From Planctomycetota bacterium (GTDB lineage: Bacteria > Planctomycetota > JAJSAM01): DNA of 5,924 bases. This document shows, piece by piece, positions 1 through 4,805 of the stretch. The stretch spans positions 1-5,924 of the forward strand of contig JAOZQC010000118.1 of assembly GCA_029932425.1 (NCBI GenBank), in the 5' to 3' direction. Under the pieces are notes generated by a model. It searched no databases, was not told where the DNA came from, and was given only the letters and a program-made list of their open reading frames with translations. A program made the translations under genes and the position numbers. How positions within the stretch are numbered: the stretch's first letter is position 1; each line of letters begins with the position of its first letter.

Positions 1-1
1 T

Positions 2-502
2 GTCGAAGAACTCGACGACCTGCTGCGCCGGCTCGAGGATCGGGGCGAGCTGGAGGTCGTCGAGCGCGACGGCGGGACGGTGCACCTCCGTTTCGAGGGG
101 ATCGACGTGTCGGTGTTCGTGCTTGAGGATCTGCTGCCCTACGTCGAGGACCGCCGATTGACGGCGACCGGCATCCTGGCCACGAAGCTGCATGCGATTC
201 TCGACCGGGGGGTCCGGCGCGACTTCTTCGATCTCTACGTGATCCTCGAGCGGCACTCCCTGGGGATCGCCGAGTGCCTGGCCGCGATGCGCCGGGTGTT
301 CCGGCAGGAGGTGAACGAACCGTTGCTCCTCCGGGCGCTCACCTGGTTCGAGGACGCCGAGCGAGAGGCCCCCTTGCCCGGCGAGGGCCCCCGCGACTGG
401 CCCGCCGTCAAGGACTTCTTCCTATCCATGGTGGGGAGGCTCCTCGTCCCGCCCAGGCGGGAGCTGGACATCCAGCAGCGCGTCATCGACGTCCGCACCT
501 GA
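2..502 (+). CDS. AbiEii/AbiGii-type nucleotidyltransferase, C-terminal part (5' truncated by window edge)
   Basis: The frame is open from the left edge to TGA at 500-502, giving 166 residues of a longer protein. A GTG at 80 is an internal codon rather than a likely start, because the coding frame continues upstream without a stop. The key signature is K62 in ATKLHAIL followed by RRDFFDLY at residues 72-79. This Lys...Arg-Asp-Phe-x-Asp-Leu-Tyr pattern is typical of AbiEii/AbiGii (nucleotidyltransferase-fold) proteins. The downstream LLLRALTWFEDAE and DWPAVKDFF stretches also fit that family's helical C-terminal part. The catalytic GS...D-x-D motif would lie off the window. Family members are either toxins of type IV-like toxin-antitoxin and phage-abortive systems or standalone proteins of unknown role. 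No antitoxin gene follows on the 3' side; a partner, if any, would be upstream. Family assignment is confident; toxin activity is not shown. Confidence 0.85.
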   Translation, partial: VEELDDLLRRLEDRGELEVVERDGGTVHLRFEGIDVSVFVLEDLLPYVEDRRLTATGILATKLHAILDRGVRRDFFDLYVILERHSLGIAECLAAMRRVFRQEVNEPLLLRALTWFEDAEREAPLPGEGPRDWPAVKDFFLSMVGRLLVPPRRELDIQQRVIDVRT

Positions 503-633
503 GCCATGGAAGGGGGGTTCCTCGACTGCGGGCCGGCATCACGCGGTTCGCCTGCCTTGGTATCGACCGCAACCCTCCCGGGAGAGCGTGGTTCGGATCC
601 GGGCCGCGCGAAGGGGAGGACAAGCGGCGCCGT

Positions 634-654
634 GGCATCCAGGCGGCATCCAGG
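634..654. repeat. Two-copy tandem repeat of GGCATCCAGG
   Basis: The 10-mer GGCATCCAGG occurs at 634-643 and again at 645-654, an 11-nt period with a single C between copies. It lies in non-coding DNA. Two copies are too few to assign a function; a local duplication is the simplest explanation. Confidence 0.7.
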
Positions 655-842
655 GGAGCGGATTGATGGGATGGGAAGCAAGGCTCCCGCCCGAGAGGGT
701 ACGACGACCTGGGCGATCATCCCAGAGTGAGGAGCAGCCGATCCCGCGACGATAGCTTCCGCAGCCCCCCGGCCCGTCCCATCCTTCGCTGCTCCCGTAC
801 GCCGGAGCGGCTGGGCTGGCGGCTCGGGATGGGGCCTCTCTC

Positions 843-873
843 CCGCCGGACACCGGCGGCGTCAGCGGACGCC
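843..873 (-). terminator. Overlapping GC-rich hairpins directly after the minus-strand gene, possible terminator
   Basis: Two perfect stem-loops abut the stop codon (874-876) of the minus-strand gene. One pairs GGCGTC 858-863 with GACGCC 868-873 across a 4-nt loop. The other pairs CCGCCGG 843-849 with CCGGCGG 853-859 across a 3-nt loop. They share bases 858-859, so both cannot form fully together. No T-run follows on either strand, so this is not a textbook intrinsic terminator. Position at the junction of two convergent genes makes a role in 3'-end formation plausible. Confidence 0.4.
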
Positions 874-1227
874 TCAGCGGGGTTTGACCTTGGGGTTCGT
901 CCAGCCCCGGGGGTGGTTGCGGTCGGTGGGGAGGCGCTTCATGATCGCCCGGACGTCCTGGATGATCGTCACGGGGGGGCCGTCGGGCATGCCCCCGCCG
1001 TTGGGATCGGCCACCGTGATTCCCGGCCCCCGGTAGAGGACGGGGCTCTTCCCGGCGCCGCTTCCCCCGCCGCCTCCGGCGAGGGGATTCGCCGCCCGGT
1101 CCCGGGTTCCGGAGCCGCCGGAGAGGATCAGGGAGACGAGCACCAGGCCCCCGATGAGGATGCCCGCCATGAGGATCCAGAAGAGGGGGTTCGCCTCGTC
1201 GCCGGTGTCGATGGTGCGGGAGTGCAT
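874..1227 (-). CDS. Hypothetical single-pass membrane protein with Gly-rich linker (117 aa)
   Basis: I do not recognise this protein. It runs from ATG (complement of 1225-1227) to TGA (complement of 874-876). The start is chosen because GGAGAAGG lies 7 nt upstream; the frame stays open further up to 1461 but has no comparable site there. Residues 1-15 are polar and acidic. Residues 16-36 form one strongly hydrophobic segment (LFWILMAGILIGGLVLVSLIL region), a good membrane helix or uncleaved anchor. A GGGGGSGAG linker follows at residues 51-59. The last 50 or so residues are Pro/Gly-rich and then basic, ending RGWTNPKVKPR, with a short possible helix near TIIQDVRAIMKRL (88-100). The hydrophobic segment and ribosome binding site make it more credible than the overlapping frames on either strand. 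It is divergent from the carboxykinase operon and could share control with it. Function is unknown. Confidence 0.68.
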   Translation of the reverse strand: MHSRTIDTGDEANPLFWILMAGILIGGLVLVSLILSGGSGTRDRAANPLAGGGGGSGAGKSPVLYRGPGITVADPNGGGMPDGPPVTIIQDVRAIMKRLPTDRNHPRGWTNPKVKPR

Positions 1228-1234
1228 GGTGTCG

Positions 1235-1242
1235 CCTTCTCC
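1235..1242 (-). promoter_or_regulatory. Ribosome binding site of the small membrane protein gene
   Basis: On the minus strand GGAGAAGG sits 7 nt before the ATG at 1227. It decides the start of the 117-residue protein over longer open-frame alternatives. Confidence 0.65.
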
Positions 1243-1256
1243 ATCGGCCGATCGAG

Positions 1257-1304
1257 CGGGCGCGGTGAAGCGGATTCCGCGCCCGGTTTCCCCCTCGAAT
1301 CCGC
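1257..1304 (-). promoter_or_regulatory. Overlapping inverted repeats in the probable leader of the membrane protein gene
   Basis: CGGGCGCGG at 1257-1265 pairs perfectly with CCGCGCCCG at 1277-1285 (11-nt loop). Inside that loop, GCGGA-T-TCCGC at 1270-1280 is a near-perfect palindrome. In addition, GCGGATTC at 1270-1277 is the exact reverse complement of GAATCCGC at 1297-1304. The pairings are mutually exclusive. The cluster lies about 30-77 nt upstream of the membrane protein start, in the divergent intergenic region. It could be an operator with repeated half-sites or a switching leader; no regulator is identified. Confidence 0.4.
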
Positions 1305-1383
1305 CCCATTTTTCGGTGGCCGCCGTCCCGCATCTGTTAGCCTCCCGCCTGTGGGTTGCGACCCGCCCTGATCGCGACGACAG

Positions 1384-1429
1384 CACTGTGCCGGTCTGAT
1401 CCTCCGGGGGAGATCCGACCGGCACATTG
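1384..1429 (+). promoter_or_regulatory. Long stem-loop just upstream of the carboxykinase ribosome binding site
   Basis: TGTGCCGGTC at 1387-1396 pairs perfectly with GACCGGCACA at 1417-1426. After a single T/C mismatch the stem continues with GATC 1398-1401 to GATC 1412-1415. Outside a C/T mismatch, two further base pairs (1384-1385 with 1428-1429) extend it. The structure ends 6-9 nt before the GGGAGG ribosome binding site at 1435, and no gene ends here on either strand, so a terminator for an upstream gene is unlikely. It may be a leader hairpin affecting expression or RNA stability, or the DNA palindrome may be an operator. No convincing -35/-10 pair was found in 1228-1447. Confidence 0.55.
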
Positions 1430-1434
1430 AGTTC

Positions 1435-1440
1435 GGGAGG
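1435..1440 (+). promoter_or_regulatory. Ribosome binding site of pckA
   Basis: GGGAGG lies 7 nt upstream of GTG at 1448. It favours that start over the in-frame TTG at 1427, which would place this site inside the coding region and lacks its own site because the hairpin precedes it. Confidence 0.8.
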
Positions 1441-1447
1441 TCCCCAC

Positions 1448-3310
1448 GTGGGCGCCGACATCTACGACGAGGCCGCCTACCGCCGTTTCGCGGGGGAGCT
1501 GAAGGAGGCGCTGAAGAGCCCCACCATCCGCCGCACGGGGCTCTCCGCCCTCCGGGGACCCGCCATCGCCACGGGCACGCGCACGAAGTTCGGGTCGTAC
1601 GGGTGGCGATCCGCGGTCTCCAGCCGCATCGGCCCGAAGACCGTGTACCTGGGGAGCCCCGCCGTCCGCCTCCCGAAGCCCACCGCTCTCCAGGAGAGCA
1701 TCGTGGCCGGCGCCCCGGAGGAGCTGGAGAAGGTCCTCTACCTGCTCCGGCACCTGCCGTTCGTCCACCTCCGGCGCCAGATGGGGGAGAACTCCGAGTA
1801 CAACCCCGTCTGCAACCTCTACATGTCCGTGGCGGACCAGAAGAACCACCGCCTGGCCTACATGTGGGGGAACACCATGCGGAAGCCGGACCGGCGTCCG
1901 GGCCCCGAGTTCACGATGATCCACATCCCCGAGGAGCACCAGCTCCGGCAGCAGGTGCTGGCCCTCCCCGAGTTCGGCGTGAACATCGCCCTCGGCACCG
2001 ACTACATGGGGGAGGACAAGAAGGGCTTCCTCCGGCAGGCGATGTGGCACGCGGACGAGCACGGAATGCTCGGGCTGCACGCCGGGACGAAGCTCGTCCG
2101 GGCCCGCGAGAAGGGCACCGGGCCCCTGCGCCGCTACGGGGTCTTCCTGTTCGGCTTGACCGCCACGGGCAAGTCCACCTGGTCCTGCCACCACCTGGGC
2201 CTGGACTACCGGAAGGGAGAGGTCACGGAGGTGGTCCAGGACGACATCGTGTTCCTCAAGCGGGACGGGTCCGCCCTCGGCAGCGAGAGCGGCTTCTTCG
2301 TGAAGACCGACGTGGACCCGAACCTGCAGGAGGCGATGTACCACGCCCTCGTCCACCGGAGCGCCCTCTTCGAGAACGTCATGATCGACGGGAACGGGAC
2401 GCCCGACTTCCTGGACGAGCGCCTGTGCGGCAACGGCCGGGCGGTGATCCAGAAGCGGCGCCTCGTGGCGCGCCAGGGCCGCCGGCTCCGGCGGATCGAC
2501 CACCGGGGCCTGAATCTCCCCTCCCTGGAGGAGCTGGACGGGATCGTCTTCGCCTTCATCACCCGGCGGAACACGATCATGCCCTTCGCCCAGGAGCTCA
2601 CCCCCATGCAGGCGGTGCTCGCGTACCTGTGGGGAGAGTCCACCCACAGCTTCGCCACGCAACCCGCGAAGGCGGGGGAGTCCGTGAGAACGGTGGGCAC
2701 CGACCCGTTCATCATCGGCTCGCGGGGCCGCAAGGTGAACCGGTTCCACGACATCGTCATGGACCTGGTGAGCCGCTACCCGGGCAAGGTCCGCTTCTTC
2801 CAGTACAACACCGGCGGGGTGGGGGAGATCATCGAGAAGAAGGAGCGGGACGGGCGGATCGAGAGAACCCTCGTGCGGAAGGTGACCCGCGTGCCCATCG
2901 ACCTCATGGCCGCCATCCAGAGGGGTGATCTCCGCGGCACGAACGTCTACGAGGAGGGCCGTTTCGGGACGCGGGAGATCGTGAAGGTCGAGGGGTTCGA
3001 CCTCTCGCCCTACCGTCCCGAGGTCCTCTACTCGAAGGAGCAGATCGACCGTTACGTGCGGGAGATCGTCGAGGGCCGGCGCGAGTTCACGGAGGAGATC
3101 GCCGCGGAGGGGCTCGATCCCGCGATCACCCGCGCGGCGGAGGAATCGTTCCGGGTGGCCCGTCCCGAAAGGGTCGCCGTGGTTCCCGATCCCGGGAAGC
3201 GATCGGAGAGCCCCGAGGCGGAGAGGCGCGCCCGGGGCGTCCGCGACTACTTCAAGGACTACGAGCCCGTGCGCCGCCCCCGGCGGCCCGCGGGCCATCG
3301 GTACCTCTGA
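1448..3310 (+). CDS. pckA: Divergent phosphoenolpyruvate carboxykinase (ATP)-family protein
   Basis: The family enzyme converts oxaloacetate and ATP to phosphoenolpyruvate, CO2 and ADP in the cytoplasm, linking C4 acids to gluconeogenesis. The protein has 620 residues from GTG 1448, longer than the roughly 530-540 usual for bacterial ATP-type enzymes. Family landmarks appear in order: GTDYMGEDKKG at 183-193 (equivalent to the substrate- and metal-binding Y...KK segment), H211 in LHAGTK (canonical MHCSAN), P-loop GLTATGKST at 236-244, D265-D266 in VVQDDIVFL (kinase-2), GFFVKT at 282-287, ENV at 309-311, R331 in GNGR (canonical ENTR), and FQYNTGG at 451-457. GTR at 43-45 may match the canonical GRSPKDK arginine. 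Unlike the usual GLSGTGKTTL and GDDEHGW, the P-loop and kinase-2 motifs are altered. About 80 charged C-terminal residues (from 540) look like an extension. The fold assignment is strong; the exact substrate is inferred. It probably starts the operon with the flotillin and aminotransferase. Confidence 0.82.
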   Translation: MGADIYDEAAYRRFAGELKEALKSPTIRRTGLSALRGPAIATGTRTKFGSYGWRSAVSSRIGPKTVYLGSPAVRLPKPTALQESIVAGAPEELEKVLYLLRHLPFVHLRRQMGENSEYNPVCNLYMSVADQKNHRLAYMWGNTMRKPDRRPGPEFTMIHIPEEHQLRQQVLALPEFGVNIALGTDYMGEDKKGFLRQAMWHADEHGMLGLHAGTKLVRAREKGTGPLRRYGVFLFGLTATGKSTWSCHHLGLDYRKGEVTEVVQDDIVFLKRDGSALGSESGFFVKTDVDPNLQEAMYHALVHRSALFENVMIDGNGTPDFLDERLCGNGRAVIQKRRLVARQGRRLRRIDHRGLNLPSLEELDGIVFAFITRRNTIMPFAQELTPMQAVLAYLWGESTHSFATQPAKAGESVRTVGTDPFIIGSRGRKVNRFHDIVMDLVSRYPGKVRFFQYNTGGVGEIIEKKERDGRIERTLVRKVTRVPIDLMAAIQRGDLRGTNVYEEGRFGTREIVKVEGFDLSPYRPEVLYSKEQIDRYVREIVEGRREFTEEIAAEGLDPAITRAAEESFRVARPERVAVVPDPGKRSESPEAERRARGVRDYFKDYEPVRRPRRPAGHRYL

Positions 3311-3323
3311 CGCAGGGGCCCAC

Positions 3324-3349
3324 CGCGGGGCCGTGAACCACGGCCCGCG
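3324..3349 (+). promoter_or_regulatory. Intercistronic hairpin between pckA and the flotillin gene
   Basis: CGCGGGGCCGTG (3324-3335) pairs with CACGGCCCGCG (3339-3349) over a 3-nt AAC loop, with one bulged G. No T-run follows, so a full intrinsic terminator is doubtful. It lies 13 nt after the pckA stop and 6 nt before the flotillin ribosome binding site. It could attenuate read-through, mark an RNA processing or stability boundary, or limit flotillin translation. Confidence 0.5.
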
Positions 3350-3355
3350 AGGTCC

Positions 3356-3362
3356 GGGAGGA
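3356..3362 (+). promoter_or_regulatory. Ribosome binding site of the flotillin gene
   Basis: GGGAGGA is spaced 6 nt from ATG 3369. It selects this ATG over the in-frame GTG at 3333, which lies in the hairpin stem and would add 12 residues without any membrane or SPFH character. Confidence 0.8.
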
Positions 3363-3368
3363 AGACAG

Positions 3369-4802
3369 ATGCCATTGGCGGCCGTTTCCGGGGCGGGGAT
3401 CTTCTGGCTGGCGGTCCTCGCGCTTTTCGTCGCGTTCCTGCTGGTGCTCGCCCTCAACTACCGGAAGGTCGGGCCGAACGAGGTGCTCATCGTTTCCGGC
3501 GGCCGGCGCCGGACGGTGGTGGAGCCGGACGGCACGGAACGTACCGTGGGCTACAAGATGTGCATCGGGGGAGGCTCGGTCGTCCTGCCCTTCATCCAGA
3601 CCGCCCAGGTGCTCTCGCTCGAGATCCACACCGTCCAGGTGAAGGCGGACGAGGCGTTGACCCGGGGCGGGGTGACCCTGAACGCGGTGGGCCTGGCCCA
3701 GGTGAAGGTGGGCTCCACCGAGCCGGAGATCCGCACTGCCGCGGAGCAGTTTCTCGGTCGCGGCACCGGGGCGGTGCACGACGTCTCGAACCAGATCCTG
3801 GAAGGTTTGCTCCGGGCCTCGCTGGGGCGCCTCACCGTGGAGGAGATCTACCAGAACCGCGACGAGGTGAACGCCCGCATGAAGGCGGAGGCGGCCCAGG
3901 AGTTCAAGAAGATGGGGCTCGACCTCGTCTCCTTCACCCTGATCGACATCTCCGATTCCCAGGGCTACCTCGAGGCCCTCGGGAAGCCGAAGATCGCGGC
4001 CGTGAAGCGGGACGCCGAGGTGGCGGAGGCGGAGACGGACCGGGACGCGGCGATCAAGACCGCACAGGCCCGCAAGTCCGGGGACGTGGCGAGGCTCAAG
4101 GCGGAGACGGAGGTGGCGGCCGCCAGCCGGGACTTCGAGCTGGCCCGGGCGGAGTTCGCGGCGGAGGTGAACCGCAAGAAGGCGGCCGCGGACATGGCCT
4201 ACGAGCTGGAGCGGCAGAAGGGGAGCCAGCTCCTGAAGGCGGAGGAGCTGAAGGTCCGCATCGTCGAGCGGGAGAAGATGATCGAGCTGGAGGAGCTGGA
4301 GATCGCCCGCAAGGAGAAGGAGCTCAAGGCCACCGTGGAGAAGACGGCGGAGGCCCGCAAGCAGCAGGTGAAGGTCGAGGCCGAGGCCGAGGCCTACCGG
4401 GCCGAAGCGGAGGCCAAGGGGCGGGCGGCGGCGGCCCGGATGGAAGCGGAAGCGGAGGCGGAGGCGATCCGCCTGAAGGGCCGGGCGGAGGCGGAGTCCA
4501 TGGCGGTGAAGGCGGAGGCCTACCAGGACTACAACGAGGCCGCCGTCTACCAGATGCTCGTCCAGATCCTCCCCGAGCTGGCCCGCGCCATCTCCGAGCC
4601 CCTGGCGAAGCTCGACAAGATCACCATCGTGGACACCGGCGGGGAGGGGGACGGGGTCTCGAAGATCACGGGCCAGGTGGCCAAGGTCCTCGCCCAGCTC
4701 CCCGAGGTGGTGGAGTCGCTCGGCGGGGTGGATCTCCGGCGCCTCGCGCAACGGATGGTGGAGCGGGCGGAGCGGCAGGCGACCGAACCGCAGGAGGACT
4801 AG
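3369..4802 (+). CDS. floT: Flotillin (SPFH-domain membrane scaffold protein)
   Basis: Bacterial flotillins are membrane-anchored oligomeric scaffolds that organise membrane microdomains and influence fluidity and membrane-protein assembly. The 477-residue product has one hydrophobic anchor at about 10-30 and then NYRKVGPNEVLIVSGG, the usual entry to the SPFH domain (about 31-200). Diagnostic segments include AAEQFLGRG 124-132, LTVEEIYQNRDE 155-166, MGLDLVSFTLIDISD 182-196 and GYLEALGKPKIAAVKRDA 199-216. A long coiled coil rich in Glu-Ala repeats follows at about 205-385. The flotillin-type C-terminal region is ILPELARAISEPLAKLDKI then TIVDTGG at 419-425. The architecture matches Bacillus FloT, slightly shorter. 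No NfeD-family partner, often adjacent to bacterial flotillins, is in the window. Instead the gene lies 58 nt after pckA and 3 nt before an aminotransferase gene whose ribosome binding site it encodes in its last codons. Family assignment is very secure; its specific client is unknown. Confidence 0.95.
   Translation: MPLAAVSGAGIFWLAVLALFVAFLLVLALNYRKVGPNEVLIVSGGRRRTVVEPDGTERTVGYKMCIGGGSVVLPFIQTAQVLSLEIHTVQVKADEALTRGGVTLNAVGLAQVKVGSTEPEIRTAAEQFLGRGTGAVHDVSNQILEGLLRASLGRLTVEEIYQNRDEVNARMKAEAAQEFKKMGLDLVSFTLIDISDSQGYLEALGKPKIAAVKRDAEVAEAETDRDAAIKTAQARKSGDVARLKAETEVAAASRDFELARAEFAAEVNRKKAAADMAYELERQKGSQLLKAEELKVRIVEREKMIELEELEIARKEKELKATVEKTAEARKQQVKVEAEAEAYRAEAEAKGRAAAARMEAEAEAEAIRLKGRAEAESMAVKAEAYQDYNEAAVYQMLVQILPELARAISEPLAKLDKITIVDTGGEGDGVSKITGQVAKVLAQLPEVVESLGGVDLRRLAQRMVERAERQATEPQED
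4792..4798 (+). promoter_or_regulatory. Aminotransferase ribosome binding site inside the flotillin 3' end
   Basis: AGGAGGA overlaps the last sense codons of the flotillin gene (encoding Gln-Glu-Asp) and lies 7 nt before GTG 4806. This spacing selects the GTG over the ATG at 4815 and implies translational coupling of the two genes. Confidence 0.85.
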
Positions 4803-4805
4803 AAC

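Larger units (their letters stand above)
503..873. other. Intergenic spacer without a convincing gene
   Basis: This 371-nt stretch separates the end of the nucleotidyltransferase gene from the end of the convergent membrane-protein gene. Open frames cross it on both strands, but their translations are Arg/Pro/Gly/Ala-rich, resemble no family I know, and look like high-GC artefacts. It holds a two-copy 10-mer repeat (634-654), a 5-bp hairpin around 709-725 (CTGGG/CCCAG), and two overlapping GC-rich hairpins at 843-873. A GGTTCGGATCC string near 590 resembles a tRNA T-loop, but no acceptor or anticodon arms fit around it. No promoter is evident. Confidence 0.6.

Noticed and set aside
585..605. 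A GGTTCGGATCC string resembling a tRNA T-loop
   Set aside because: The flanking five bases do not pair as a T-stem, and no acceptor stem, anticodon arm or D arm can be placed.
539..1371. Competing frames on both strands over the small membrane protein (minus 539-1333 and plus 727-1371)
   Set aside because: Both are Arg/Pro/Gly-rich without hydrophobic segments or family motifs. The 874-1227 minus frame has a membrane helix and a well-spaced ribosome binding site.
1334..1384. Weak promoter-like hexamers (TGTTAG at 1335, TTGCGA at 1356)
   Set aside because: Neither has a partner hexamer at acceptable spacing and match, so no promoter is called.
1603..2928. A 441-codon plus-strand frame inside pckA
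   Set aside because: It is Pro/Arg/Gly/His-rich and out of frame with the PEPCK motifs, so it is a compositional shadow.
1337..3457. A 706-codon minus-strand open frame opposite pckA
   Set aside because: It is an antisense shadow of the PEPCK-family gene, low in complexity and without motifs or a ribosome binding site I trust.
4370..4540. Repetitive GAGGCGGAGGC-like DNA that could be taken for a tandem repeat array
   Set aside because: It is explained by alternating Glu-Ala codons in the flotillin coiled coil, and the copies are irregular.
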